Source: Tomitella cavernea (GTDB lineage Bacteria; Actinomycetota; Actinomycetes; Mycobacteriales; Mycobacteriaceae). From it: a stretch of DNA of 64,000 nt. The DNA is taken from the NCBI RefSeq assembly GCF_016599145.1, contig NZ_JAENKO010000005.1, positions 53,122 to 117,121 on the forward strand, given 5' to 3'. The position numbers and the translations under genes are program-made. Positions within the stretch are counted from its first letter, which is position 1, and every line of letters starts with the position of its first letter. Positions 42,608 through 52,759 of the stretch are shown in pieces. A model generated the notes under the pieces. The model saw only the letters and a program-made list of their open reading frames with translations, was not told where the DNA came from and did not search any database.

Positions 42608-44434
42608 TCATTCGACGACGGTCGCGAAGCGTGCCCAGTCGGTGAACTCCCAATCCCATCTGCGGCAGACCCGTTCCCTTGGCAGTTCGTCGTTGCTGGG
42701 GTCGACGAGCATGAGCTTGACGTAGCGACCGTCCCCTATCAGCACTGCCAGCAGGTAGCCACCTGGGGATGCGAGCATCAGGGACATCTCGTTGTTCGTC
42801 ATGGCAAACCGCGCATCCGCGTGGTCGACCTTCTTGACCTCGATTCGGACTGGCTCTCCGGCAGGGTCGCTGCCCGAGAGGTCGTAGCCGACATTCTGCC
42901 CGCTGACGTCTTCAAGGCGCCACCCGCGGCCATTGAGGTACTCCATGGTGGCGACTTCGGCAGTGCGCCACCTGGAGACGATGTCTGCCAGAGGCTCCCC
43001 CGTGGGGGGCACATGTGTTTGGCGCGCATCTTCTGTTGGGCGTTGGACGATGACTGGCGGGGAGGGCGGCGGCGACACGGTCGGCCCCCTGTCGACAACG
43101 CGCTGCTCGGCGGCGGTGAGCCTCCTACCGTAGCTACGGGCCATCTCTCCCAGGTGCGTGCCCAGGGTCGCAATCGACTCGTCGGACAACTTCGCGACCA
43201 CAGATTCATCGACGAGCCGCTGGAGCTCGAGGGTGTCGAGCCCCAGGACGGACTTCAGCGCACGTGCATTGCGCTGGTTTTTCTTCGCATACAGCGCTAC
43301 CGGTGCACCTGCTGGGAAGACGTAGGTGACCTCGTCGGTCGTCAGAGGTACCGGCGAGTAGGCGAAGGGCTTTGTCCGGGACTTCATTTCACGTTGGAGC
43401 GCACCGAGCAGAGCGCTGCTGGCTGTCACGTGCGAAGACACCAAGAGGGAGCGGAGATCTTCGCCCTCCAGGATTAACTCCCAGAGCCGCTGGAATAATG
43501 GAGCCTCTGGCGTAGTCAGCTCGTGTGCGATCGCGGAAGCGGCCTCTGCGAGCACCTGCCGAGTGGATTCGTCCTCGACAACGGCGTGTGTTCGTGACGG
43601 ATCGGTTAGCAGATCTCCGGATACGGCCACGGGCAGGCCGGGTTCGTCGTCCAACGGCAACCCGCATGCGAGCCGGCCGCGAAGCCCAATTAGCGACTGG
43701 GCGCGTGCATCGAGCGGGACAGCGATCGTCGCCGACTCGTGCCGCAGTAGACCGAATCTCGCGGCCCCGGACTGGTCGTGGAGTGTCACGCCCCCTTCAT
43801 TGCGATCCACACGGATGCTGATGGGTCGCTCGGAGGTGCTGATGTCGACTCGGTAGACGTGACGCAGGAACAGCAGACTCGTCGGGTCGATGGCGGCCAG
43901 CGGGGCATCAGCGCCGCCGCGGCCGAAGATCGTGAAAGTTGCGCCGTCGATCCAGTCGGTGTTGCGGATATCACACGGGATCCGGATCAGAGGGACTGCA
44001 GAGGGTGACCGTTCGCCGAGCAGCTGGGCAGTGACTTTTCGGTCGAAGGTAAAGGCCACGTCGGAGGACTGGATATCGACACGCGAGGCGATTGCAGCGA
44101 GAGACTTGAACCCGATACCGCGGTATCCAATCGAGTCACCGCCTCGGTGCTTGGTCGAACTTGCACTTCTACACAATGCCTCAGCGTCAACGGCGGGCAG
44201 CGATCGGCCATTGTTGGCCCACGACCATACGCTTCCACCGAGACCAGTGATGGTGATGATGGTGGATCCAGCATCATCGGAGTTCTGCAGCAACTCGTAG
44301 GGAACTCGATTGCGGTAGGTGTCGGCCAGCAGGTCTTCCATTCGGGCGATCTCCCCAAAAAGCCCTGGGGCCTGCCTATGCTCGTCGACCATCTGGGCTT
44401 GCAACGCTGACAGGTGGTGAATCATCTCGATCAT
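42608..44434 (-). CDS. Hsp90-like ATPase with C-terminal DUF3883 domain
   Basis: A 608-residue protein. The N-terminus is a sacsin/Hsp90-type GHKL ATPase: YELLQNSDDAGS carries the Asn and Asp of the nucleotide pocket, and IGYRGIGFKSL is the glycine-rich lid. The last ~120 residues match DUF3883 (NOV), with VRIEVKKVDHADARFAMTNNE, a PD-(D/E)XK-like nuclease-fold signature. Such proteins occur in restriction and phage-defence islands, so an anti-phage role is likely but unproven. Base composition is lower in G+C than the chromosome. Its ATG overlaps the stop of the preceding gene, giving a two-gene unit. Confidence 0.75.
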   Translation of the reverse strand: MIEMIHHLSALQAQMVDEHRQAPGLFGEIARMEDLLADTYRNRVPYELLQNSDDAGSTIITITGLGGSVWSWANNGRSLPAVDAEALCRSASSTKHRGGDSIGYRGIGFKSLAAIASRVDIQSSDVAFTFDRKVTAQLLGERSPSAVPLIRIPCDIRNTDWIDGATFTIFGRGGADAPLAAIDPTSLLFLRHVYRVDISTSERPISIRVDRNEGGVTLHDQSGAARFGLLRHESATIAVPLDARAQSLIGLRGRLACGLPLDDEPGLPVAVSGDLLTDPSRTHAVVEDESTRQVLAEAASAIAHELTTPEAPLFQRLWELILEGEDLRSLLVSSHVTASSALLGALQREMKSRTKPFAYSPVPLTTDEVTYVFPAGAPVALYAKKNQRNARALKSVLGLDTLELQRLVDESVVAKLSDESIATLGTHLGEMARSYGRRLTAAEQRVVDRGPTVSPPPSPPVIVQRPTEDARQTHVPPTGEPLADIVSRWRTAEVATMEYLNGRGWRLEDVSGQNVGYDLSGSDPAGEPVRIEVKKVDHADARFAMTNNEMSLMLASPGGYLLAVLIGDGRYVKLMLVDPSNDELPRERVCRRWDWEFTDWARFATVVE

Positions 44435-45336
44435 TCTTCACCGTCGATAACGCGCACGACGACCCGGTGCGGATCACCTGGCAGGTCAGCGATGTCAATG
44501 ACGCTGCGGCCGATCCACCGAGGCTGGCGACGGGGAGTAGCCCCCTGGGCGTCTACCGGTATGTGGCCATAAAACGTGCAGGGGCGATCATCGAGCAGGA
44601 ACCCGCTGTCGTCCAGGATCTCAAATGTGATCTCGGGGACGTCCACTTCAAATGGTGCGAAATCCTTCACCGTGGATCCGTCATTTTCCCAATCAAGCCG
44701 ACCCAGGTATGTCTTGAGAAGATCCTCCGCGCTACCGAATTCGAAGGAGCCTTCGGTGTGCACGGTCAATGTAGTGCGGTAGTCCCCCTTCGAAAGGAAG
44801 GCATTTGCGACGGCGACCTTCGGATGAGGAGCATCCACGCTGGTCTCGTCCACCACAGTGATCTCGAGAGGTGTAGTCGGACTTGGAAGCATGAGATCTG
44901 AGTTTATGAATAGGTTCCGAACATCGTCGAGATCGTGGGCCGTCAGGCGGAGATCGATTTCTTTCGTGGTAAGCGGGACACGACACGACCAGGTGTCACT
45001 CTTGGCAGATACGCGGATAAGGCCCTTCTTGGCCTTCCTTATCTTCTCAAGTACGATCCATTTATAGTCACTCGAAGGCGCGGGTGTATCGCGTCGATTC
45101 AGTGTAAGGAAGACCTCCGAAGCATAGTCACTGCCATCGCTATCCTTGAACCGATCAGTCCAGTCCTCGGGTAAGAACCGGAAGGAACCGGAGAAAGCAA
45201 CCTGCTGCTCGTAGTCGTTCGCGTAGCCGGGTTTGGTGACGAGCCGCGCTTGAGCGTCTTCTACCTGCCATCCGACTAGCGATAGCGCCAGCTCGTCGAC
45301 GCAAATGTTGATTGCCTCGGATGTCTTGTTTCCCAC
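44431..45336 (-). CDS. Uncharacterised partner of the Hsp90-like ATPase
   Basis: A 301-residue, mainly beta protein with no motif that I recognise, no membrane segment and moderate G+C. I place its start at GTG 45336 because AAAGGAATACC precedes that codon; an upstream GTG at 45366 has no ribosome site. It is coupled by ATGA overlap to the Hsp90-like ATPase gene, so the two products probably act together, perhaps as sensor or adaptor and effector in a defence module. Structure prediction would be the only quick way to place it. Confidence 0.65.
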   Translation of the reverse strand: MGNKTSEAINICVDELALSLVGWQVEDAQARLVTKPGYANDYEQQVAFSGSFRFLPEDWTDRFKDSDGSDYASEVFLTLNRRDTPAPSSDYKWIVLEKIRKAKKGLIRVSAKSDTWSCRVPLTTKEIDLRLTAHDLDDVRNLFINSDLMLPSPTTPLEITVVDETSVDAPHPKVAVANAFLSKGDYRTTLTVHTEGSFEFGSAEDLLKTYLGRLDWENDGSTVKDFAPFEVDVPEITFEILDDSGFLLDDRPCTFYGHIPVDAQGATPRRQPRWIGRSVIDIADLPGDPHRVVVRVIDGEE

Positions 45337-45482
45337 GGTATTCCTTTCGAAACGAATATTTGTCACGTAAAAACCTGAGCGACTCTATCGTTCGATGCGG
45401 ACAGCGCACTCTCTGGCATGTCCGGAGATTCCGATCGTTACGAGCCACTGATACCTGAACCATGCCTGCATTCCGGGACGCA

Positions 45483-48400
45483 TTATGGCTTCGTCTCTTC
45501 GGTGAGGCCATCGACGATCCGCATCGTCTCTACGGCAACGGCGGTCACCCGGCCGATGAGGTCGACGATGTAGCGGGGGGCGTGGTGTTCATCTGCCCAG
45601 TCGTTGGGGTCGTTGACGATCCCCGACGCCTTGTCGGTCTTGACCTGGTAGCGATCCAGGACCCAGCCGAGCGCCGAGCGTGAGCCCAGCAGGTACCGTT
45701 CCGCACCCTTCGGGATGCCGGTGATGGTGACCTTGGGGTTGTAGACGATCGCCGTGTGGTCGTCGACCTTCTTGCCCGTGTCGGGGTCGACGGTCTTGGC
45801 CCATTTCATCTTCTGCACCCGCCACGTCTCCCGGACGGCAGGATCCGCCCCCGCCTTGAGCTGGACGTCGAGCGGGTACGGTTCGACGTTCTCGTAGCCG
45901 ATGTGCAGTGCGGCGAGCCGCCGGCCCGCATCCGCCAACTGGTCGAACCGTGCGCGGGTTTTGGGGGTGGGGATGTGCGGCAACATCTTCTTCAAGTCGA
46001 CGGCGTAGGCGTGCCGGTAGGCGGGGTCGTGCAGGAGCCCGTAGACGTAGTCGAAGATGTCGTCCTTCGACACCGGCCCGCACAGCGCCTCGGAGTAGAG
46101 GTTCTGGATGGCGTCGGTGATGTTGTCGACCCGCCGATACCCCCACTCATCCACCACACCATCACCGGTGGCGAGGTCCAGGTGCCCGTCCGTGGCGGCG
46201 GCTTTCTCGTAGGTCCAGCGTGGGAAGAACTGACCTCCTTGGCCGAAGAAGTTTAGGTCTGGAAGAGAATCCACCATGAGCCCACAAAATGGTGAAGGTG
46301 TCCCCCCGACATTGAGTTGCATTCCGGTGTTGGTGTGGTGGGGGGTCGGGAACATCGACGCCAGCTGGTAGCGGCGTTCGTTGAGGGCGTTGGAGAAGTA
46401 ACTTGCCTGCTTTTGGAACGGTCGGTAGAGCGACGTACGGAACGCATTATCGTCGCGAACGAGAACGTTGTCTCGGGCGAGCTGCTGCTTGAGGCTGGAG
46501 TTCCAACTGACCCGGCCCGTACCCGTGTACTCGGGGTGCGCGCGTAGGAAGGCAGTGACGTCTTGCTCGCTGCGGCGTGCGAGCCCCGCCTGCTGCGCGT
46601 GCGTGTTGAACTCGCGTCGCACCTGCGCGTACTGGTCGAGCATTTCGGTGACGTTCTCTTGGAGGCCGGCGCGTGAGGAGGTGTAGCACCATGCGTCACG
46701 CCCGGTAGCCAATCCACGAGAGTGAGCCGCGAAGACCGTGATCTGTCCGGGCTTGGGCTTCTTGTTGCCGATGGCGGGCCAGGTGGCGAAGGCGTCGTCG
46801 CGCTGGCCGAGCCAATCACCGTGGCTGTTCGGGGTGACGGCGGTCCAGCTGAGGTCCGTCAAGGTGGCTTTGTCGACGCGGTCGAGCTTGTCGTCGCGGG
46901 ACAGGTAGTCGCCGATGTCGTGGTAGAACACCTCACACGGGCCCGTGTGCGCGGGGTTCTTGACGCCGAGGAAGATCGCGACGGTGTTGCGGCTGCCTGC
47001 GCCGAATACCTTGCCGCCCTCTTTGCGGGAGAGCTCGCCGGCGGTGCGCTGGTTGCCGCGCAGGTTGTAGACGTAGATGCGGGAGTATTCGTCGGCGAGG
47101 GACAGGCGGATGCCGTCGGCGGTGTTGCCGTCGACCCAGCCGCCATTGGACACGAAGGCGACGACGCCGGCGTCGCCGATCCGGTCGGTCGCCCACCGGA
47201 ACGCCCGCAGATACGAGTCGTACAGGCTGTTCTTGTTCGTCCCGGTCGACCGCTTCGCGTAGGTGTCACCGATCCGATTGTCGAGGGTGGGGTAGGCGAT
47301 GTTCGCGTTGAGGTCGTTGGCGCTGTTCTGCCCCACCGAGTAGGGCGGGTTGCCGACGATGATGTTGATCGGCACCCCCAGTTGCCGCAGAATCCGTTCG
47401 TTGTTCTGCGGGAACATCACGGTATCGAGGCTGTCGCCGTCCTCGGTGATCTGGAACGTATCGGCCAGCACGATCCCCTCGAACGGCCGATACCCGCCGC
47501 CGGTGCCGGCGTCGGGGAGGGCGTGGAAGGTGGTCTCGATGTTCACCGCGGCAATGTAGTAGGCCAGCAACATGATCTCGTTCGCATGCAACTCGTCCGC
47601 ATACTTGCGGGCCAGATCATCCCGGTCGATGAGCCCGGACTGCAGCAGGCGGGTCAGGAACGTGCCGGTGCCGGTGAACGGGTCGAGAACATGCACACCC
47701 GCATCGGTGATGCCCCGGCCGAACGCGTCCCGGGATGCCTGGTCGGCGGCCCGCAGGATGAAGTCCACAATCTGCACCGGCGTGTACACGATGCCCAGCG
47801 CCTCGGCCTGACGCGCGAAGCCGAGTTTGAAGAACTTCTCATACAGCTCCGCGATCACCTGCTGTTTACCCTCGGCCGTGGTCACCTCCGAGGCCCGTAC
47901 CCGCACGGACGCGTAGAACCCCTCGAGCCGCGCCGTCTCGGCCTCCAGCCCCGCGGCGCCGAGCAGGTCGACCATCGCCTGCATCGTGATCGAGACGGGG
48001 TTGTGGGTAGCGAACTCGTGCCCGGCGAACAGGGCATCGAACACCGGCTTGGTGATCAGATGCTGCGCAAGCATGCTGACCGCATCGTCATCGCCGATGG
48101 AATCGTTGAGGTTGTCCCGCAGGCCCTGCACGAACGCGGCGAACCCCTCCGCCACCTCGGTATCGGCCTGGCCCAGGACGGCGCGGATGCGGGAGATTAG
48201 CGCATTGGCGATGTCGGCGACATCGCCTGCCCAGTCCTCCCAGTAGGTGCGGGTGCCGACCTTGGTGACGATCCGCGCGTAGATCGCCTCCTGCCACTCC
48301 GACAGCGAGAACAACGCCATCTGCTTGGCGAGTTCCCGGTCCGCGGCGGCCGGATCCACCGCATACGGGTCGCCCCCGTCTCCGGGCTCGATGGTCTCGG

Positions 48401-50465
48401 TTTCCCCGCCGGTCGATGCCGGATTCGCGGCGGCGGTGGGGCCGATGTGCCCGCCGAGGATCGCCTCCGTCCCCTGCCCCGCATCCGCGCCGGCATCGGT
48501 GGTGGTGTTGAGGGCGATGGAGTTGACGATCGCGTTGAACCGGTCGTCGTGGGCGCGCAGCGCGTTGAGCACCTGCCAGACCACCTTGAACCGCTGGTTA
48601 TCGGCCAGGGCTTTCTCCGGCGCCACGCCGGCGGGCACGGCCACGGGCAGGATGATGTAGCCGTAGTCCTTGCCCTCGGCTTTGCGCATCACCCGACCCA
48701 CGGATTGCACGACATCGACCACCGATTTGCGCGGGTGCAGGAACAGCACCGCATCCAGGGCCGGCACGTCGACGCCCTCCGAGAGGCAGCGGGCGTTCGA
48801 CAGGATGCGGCACTCCCCCGCCGGGATGGGCGCTTTGAGCCAGGCCAGTTCGCGGCCACGCTGCAGGGCGTTGAAGGTGCCGTCTACGTGCCGCACCTCG
48901 CACGCCAAGTCCAGGTTGGTGGTGTCGACGGGCTTGCCGTCATCGGCCGAGGTGTCGAGCATGTCGCGGTAGCCGTCCACCACCGCGGGGAAGACACTCG
49001 CGAGGAGTTTCGAGGCTTTGATGTTCTCGGCGAACGCGACCGCCCGGCGCATCGGCGGCTCCCCCGGCGTGAAGCCCTGACCGTCGGGGGCGGTGCCGGC
49101 CCGTTTCGCCAGCCCGTTCCAGCAGCCCACGATCTTCGACGCGTCGTCGAGGCGCAGCTCGCCGAACCCGGCAGACATCTGCGCCTGCAACGGGGCGGCG
49201 ACCATGTCCTCGTCGACGGTGAGCACGAGGACCTTGTAGTCGGTGAGTAGACCCCGTTCGACCGCGTCGCCGAACGAGAGCCGGTGCAGCTCCGGGCCGT
49301 ACACCTGCTCGTCGTCCATGGAGGTGATCTCGGCGGCATGCTCGTCGGCCTTCGCCCGCACCGCTTCGTCGTAGATGCGCGGCGTCGCCGTCATATACAG
49401 CCGCCGAGCGGCGCGGATGTAATCGTCGTCGTGGATGCGCACGAACGCCGACTCGTCCGCGCCAGCCAGGGTGACGCCGGTGGTGCGGTGCGCCTCGTCG
49501 CAGATGACCAGGTCGAACGGATCCACACCATCGTTCTGGGCGCCGTGGATGACCGGTAGGGACTGGTAGGTGGTGAACACGACCGTCAGGCCCTTGGCGC
49601 GTTTGCGGTGGCCCATCTCCGAGGCCAGGCGCGCTGGGTCGGTGGTGACCGGCACGGCGACGTCGTGGGCGGCGATGTCCTCGGCCGCGCGGGAGACCTT
49701 GGTGTCGGAGCAGACGGCGAAGGCCCGCATGTCGCGAGTGGTTTGGGCGGTCCACTCGCGCAGCGTCTGCGAGAGCAGGGAGATCGAGGGGACGGCGAAC
49801 AGGATCCGCGCCGACCCGCCCGCCTCGGCGGCGGCGCGTTCAGCGATCTTCAGGGCCGTGAAGGTTTTGCCGGTGCCGCAGGCCATGATCAGCTTGCCCC
49901 GGTCGTTGCCGGCGGCGAAGCCACGGAAGACGGCGTCGATCGCCTCAGCCTGGTGTTTACGCGGCGTGTGTTTGACCGCAGGTGCGAGCTCGACTTCGAG
50001 GTTGCCGGCCGGCCAGGCGATGTCCCAGTCGATGGGCGCCTCGGCGATCTCGGCGAGCCCGATGCGCTGCACGGGGATCGTCTGATCGTCGAGGGCCTCC
50101 TCGGCGTGCGGGCCCCACTTGTCGGTGGTCGAGATGATCACCCGGTTCGTGAAGGGCTTTTTGCCCGACGCGGTGAAGAAGCTGTCGATATCGCCCTTGG
50201 CGAGGGTGTGGGCAGGTTCGTAGAACTTGCACTGGATCGCCGTGTACTCGCCGGAGTCGCGTTCGCGGGCGACCAGGTCGATGCCGGTGTCGGGTTTGCC
50301 GTCGCGGCCGGGCCAATCGGCCCACCGCCACACCTGGTCGTACTGCTGGGCGAGGGTGGGGTCGAGTTGGAGGTAGCGGACCATGAGTTGTTCGAACAGG
50401 GTGCCGCGTTCCGAGTTCGACGGCGCCTGCCGGAATGCCTCGATCACTTCATGCACCGACGCCAC
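45483..50465 (-). CDS. Type ISP restriction-modification enzyme (LlaGI/LlaBIII-like)
   Basis: A 1660-residue single-polypeptide restriction-modification enzyme. An Mrr-like PD-(D/E)XK nuclease is at the N-terminus (Asp63 in GIDLVA and QCK at 78-80). The superfamily 2 helicase has Walker A MACGTGKT (about 194-201) and DEAH (about 323-326). An N6-adenine methyltransferase follows with motif I DPFTGTGTFL near residue 930 and NPPY near 1040. The C-terminal ~500 residues should be the target-recognition domain. Such enzymes methylate one strand of an asymmetric site and cut after translocating towards another enzyme. GTG 50465 follows GGGAGG. It lies in the transposon just after the tns operon. 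Confidence 0.9.
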   Translation of the reverse strand: MASVHEVIEAFRQAPSNSERGTLFEQLMVRYLQLDPTLAQQYDQVWRWADWPGRDGKPDTGIDLVARERDSGEYTAIQCKFYEPAHTLAKGDIDSFFTASGKKPFTNRVIISTTDKWGPHAEEALDDQTIPVQRIGLAEIAEAPIDWDIAWPAGNLEVELAPAVKHTPRKHQAEAIDAVFRGFAAGNDRGKLIMACGTGKTFTALKIAERAAAEAGGSARILFAVPSISLLSQTLREWTAQTTRDMRAFAVCSDTKVSRAAEDIAAHDVAVPVTTDPARLASEMGHRKRAKGLTVVFTTYQSLPVIHGAQNDGVDPFDLVICDEAHRTTGVTLAGADESAFVRIHDDDYIRAARRLYMTATPRIYDEAVRAKADEHAAEITSMDDEQVYGPELHRLSFGDAVERGLLTDYKVLVLTVDEDMVAAPLQAQMSAGFGELRLDDASKIVGCWNGLAKRAGTAPDGQGFTPGEPPMRRAVAFAENIKASKLLASVFPAVVDGYRDMLDTSADDGKPVDTTNLDLACEVRHVDGTFNALQRGRELAWLKAPIPAGECRILSNARCLSEGVDVPALDAVLFLHPRKSVVDVVQSVGRVMRKAEGKDYGYIILPVAVPAGVAPEKALADNQRFKVVWQVLNALRAHDDRFNAIVNSIALNTTTDAGADAGQGTEAILGGHIGPTAAANPASTGGETETIEPGDGGDPYAVDPAAADRELAKQMALFSLSEWQEAIYARIVTKVGTRTYWEDWAGDVADIANALISRIRAVLGQADTEVAEGFAAFVQGLRDNLNDSIGDDDAVSMLAQHLITKPVFDALFAGHEFATHNPVSITMQAMVDLLGAAGLEAETARLEGFYASVRVRASEVTTAEGKQQVIAELYEKFFKLGFARQAEALGIVYTPVQIVDFILRAADQASRDAFGRGITDAGVHVLDPFTGTGTFLTRLLQSGLIDRDDLARKYADELHANEIMLLAYYIAAVNIETTFHALPDAGTGGGYRPFEGIVLADTFQITEDGDSLDTVMFPQNNERILRQLGVPINIIVGNPPYSVGQNSANDLNANIAYPTLDNRIGDTYAKRSTGTNKNSLYDSYLRAFRWATDRIGDAGVVAFVSNGGWVDGNTADGIRLSLADEYSRIYVYNLRGNQRTAGELSRKEGGKVFGAGSRNTVAIFLGVKNPAHTGPCEVFYHDIGDYLSRDDKLDRVDKATLTDLSWTAVTPNSHGDWLGQRDDAFATWPAIGNKKPKPGQITVFAAHSRGLATGRDAWCYTSSRAGLQENVTEMLDQYAQVRREFNTHAQQAGLARRSEQDVTAFLRAHPEYTGTGRVSWNSSLKQQLARDNVLVRDDNAFRTSLYRPFQKQASYFSNALNERRYQLASMFPTPHHTNTGMQLNVGGTPSPFCGLMVDSLPDLNFFGQGGQFFPRWTYEKAAATDGHLDLATGDGVVDEWGYRRVDNITDAIQNLYSEALCGPVSKDDIFDYVYGLLHDPAYRHAYAVDLKKMLPHIPTPKTRARFDQLADAGRRLAALHIGYENVEPYPLDVQLKAGADPAVRETWRVQKMKWAKTVDPDTGKKVDDHTAIVYNPKVTITGIPKGAERYLLGSRSALGWVLDRYQVKTDKASGIVNDPNDWADEHHAPRYIVDLIGRVTAVAVETMRIVDGLTEETKP

Positions 50466-50578
50466 CGCGCCCCACCTCCCGCATCATTGTTGCCCGCGTG
50501 TCGCAGAGCAGCCGACTATCTGGTCATCATGTCAGGCAGCTCGGACGAATACCCCGGTGCTCACCACCGTGCCCGTAC

Positions 50579-52759
50579 TCATCGGCTGGACTTGGGGTAA
50601 TCGGGTGGCGAAGCGAAGGGGCCGGTGTATTCGGCGATGCGGCTCAGCCGGTCGATGTTCGCTCGGGCGAGGTTGTACAGCTTCGTGCCTTCGGCGGTGA
50701 GTGTGCGGGGTGCGGATCGTGTTCTTGGAGTGAAGATGTCCGCACCGAGGGCGCGGGAGAGGAACACCGATTCGCGTCCGATCTGGGTCGACCGGATTCC
50801 GTAGAGGGCTGCGGCGTCGCCGTGCGTAGGGCAGTGGGCGGTGTCGGCGAGGCGGCATAGTTTCAGGGCCACGGATTTCTCACCGGCACAGGCGAGGTGC
50901 ACCAGCTCTTCAACGTCGCCGGCAGCGGAGGCGGCAAGGCGCAGCGACAGGCTGGTGCGGCGTAGGTCGGTGCGGCCGATCGTCTCGAGGAAGCGTTGCT
51001 CGCGGCCGTGTGGCGACCACGATTGGGTGGCGTCGTTGTACTCGGGGGTGTAGGTGACGGGTTCGCCGATGCGGTGCTTCAGCAGCAGCCGGGCGGCGAC
51101 TTCTCCGGCAGCGTCCCGTAGGCCCTCGGGCATGGTTTGGACGAACTTGCGATAGCTGTACGCGGCCGGCCCGTGGAGGAGCTGCGCACCGTGGGTGACC
51201 AGTGGGTCGTTGCCTGTCAGCAGTTGCCAGACGTACCGCTGGATCTTCCAGGTGAATGCGTCAGTGAGGTACATGCCCCCGGCGCGGGCCAGTTGGCGGG
51301 TGTGGTTGCGTCCGATAGCGGCGGGCGTGGGGAAGAGCCGGCGTCGTCGCCGGTAGTCGATCGGTGGCGGGCAAGTTTTAAGGTGTGCGTGCAACTGGCA
51401 TAGATAGTTGAAGACGGCGGTCCCGAGTTCGTTGCTCACCAGGTGGTTGAGCGCGCCCCGGACCTCGTCGGCGGCGAGGTCGTGTCCGAACTCGGCGGCA
51501 AGAAGCGCGTAGTCGACTCGGCGTCCCATCGTGGCGAGGGCGATTGGCGCGGTCAGCGGGAAGTTCCGGGCGACGCGCCCCACCATGGCGGGTGCGTGGT
51601 CACAGACGGCGGGCCAGATGTTCGTCGGAAGATTCATCGCATCGATCGGATCTGACACAGCGCTGTAGAGCGCTTTTGCTGAGTGTTGCGGGCGTCGGCG
51701 GCCGATGCGGTCGGTGACGGCCGTGCCAGTTCCAGTGGGTGGCTTGCGTCCCAAGAGTCGTAGCAGGTGCACTGTCGGACGGGCACTCTTCGACCGGGCC
51801 AGGTGGTTTCCCAGCTTCTTGATGCGCGATGGCGTCAACCATGTACCGGCAAGCTCCTTGGGGCCGGTGGCGGTGGTGAGGATTTCGACGGCGGCGGTCA
51901 GCGCGAGGAGGAACTGGGGGGTGGTCACGGCGGCGGCGCCCGTGCGGCCGGCGGATGTGCGCACGAAGTCGGCGGCAGTCAGCTGCCGCGTCCACGATCC
52001 GGGGTCGGATCCGCCGGGCAGTGTGCCGACGCCGTCGACATAGGTCATCGCGTTGAGAGCCGCCCGGACGATCGGGGCGGCATCCGAGAGGATGCTCTTG
52101 GCGGTGAGGTACTCGCCACCTGCGTAGGCGCACACGGCGCCACCGGTGTCGAGCACTGTGGTCAGCCATTGGTGCGCCCGGTACGCAGCGCTGTCGATCT
52201 CGATCTGATGCGCAGCACTCGCAGCGAGTGTCTCTGTCGAACAGGCGTAAGGACATCGAGCCAAGCGCCATGCAGACACTGGTGAACTGGCAGTTCGCGG
52301 GTGGTGGACTCGCGCGTCGCGAGCGCGTGAACCGCAAGCGGGGCAATAGTCGGCGAGCACTGTGCGGTGGGTGTCGCAGACGGTGACCCACCGCAGATGC
52401 CACGCGAGCTTCCACCGCAGGTTGCCCGCTTGCAGGCATTCGGGGCAGAAGCGGCTGCCGCGCACGTGCGACCACGCGCCCTCGCCAGCGCAATGGCCAA
52501 CGGTATGAGCCAGCCCGACATTCTCATACCGCCGCATTGTGGCGTGGCGGAGCCGCTCAACGGGGACACCGGTATTCGTCGCGATCGTTTCCAGGGTGTG
52601 GGCATTGGCGTTCCGGGTGAACGGCACGGCCCGGTCATAGTTGCTTAGGTCGTATGTCCCGGTGATGTCGCGCGGTCGACAGGCGTTGAGGTCGACGAGA
52701 TACTCGATCCACGAGTCCAGGGATTCGTCGGGCAGCAGGTCGGCGATGATCGGCAGCAT
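50579..52759 (-). CDS. TnsD/TniQ-like target-selection protein
   Basis: A 726-residue protein with an N-terminal TniQ domain. Zinc ligands are visible as CPEC (105-108), CDTH (128-131) and CPAC (139-142). The remaining ~550 residues are helical and basic, with HTH-like segments. That length is well above minimal TniQ (about 400) and closer to TnsD of Tn7 (about 500), the subfamily that binds a fixed chromosomal site. I infer that it recognises the 3' end of dnaB. Its ATG overlaps the stop of the ATPase gene (TGATG), so it is the last gene of the tns operon. Confidence 0.85.
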   Translation of the reverse strand: MLPIIADLLPDESLDSWIEYLVDLNACRPRDITGTYDLSNYDRAVPFTRNANAHTLETIATNTGVPVERLRHATMRRYENVGLAHTVGHCAGEGAWSHVRGSRFCPECLQAGNLRWKLAWHLRWVTVCDTHRTVLADYCPACGSRARDARVHHPRTASSPVSAWRLARCPYACSTETLAASAAHQIEIDSAAYRAHQWLTTVLDTGGAVCAYAGGEYLTAKSILSDAAPIVRAALNAMTYVDGVGTLPGGSDPGSWTRQLTAADFVRTSAGRTGAAAVTTPQFLLALTAAVEILTTATGPKELAGTWLTPSRIKKLGNHLARSKSARPTVHLLRLLGRKPPTGTGTAVTDRIGRRRPQHSAKALYSAVSDPIDAMNLPTNIWPAVCDHAPAMVGRVARNFPLTAPIALATMGRRVDYALLAAEFGHDLAADEVRGALNHLVSNELGTAVFNYLCQLHAHLKTCPPPIDYRRRRRLFPTPAAIGRNHTRQLARAGGMYLTDAFTWKIQRYVWQLLTGNDPLVTHGAQLLHGPAAYSYRKFVQTMPEGLRDAAGEVAARLLLKHRIGEPVTYTPEYNDATQSWSPHGREQRFLETIGRTDLRRTSLSLRLAASAAGDVEELVHLACAGEKSVALKLCRLADTAHCPTHGDAAALYGIRSTQIGRESVFLSRALGADIFTPRTRSAPRTLTAEGTKLYNLARANIDRLSRIAEYTGPFASPPDYPKSSR

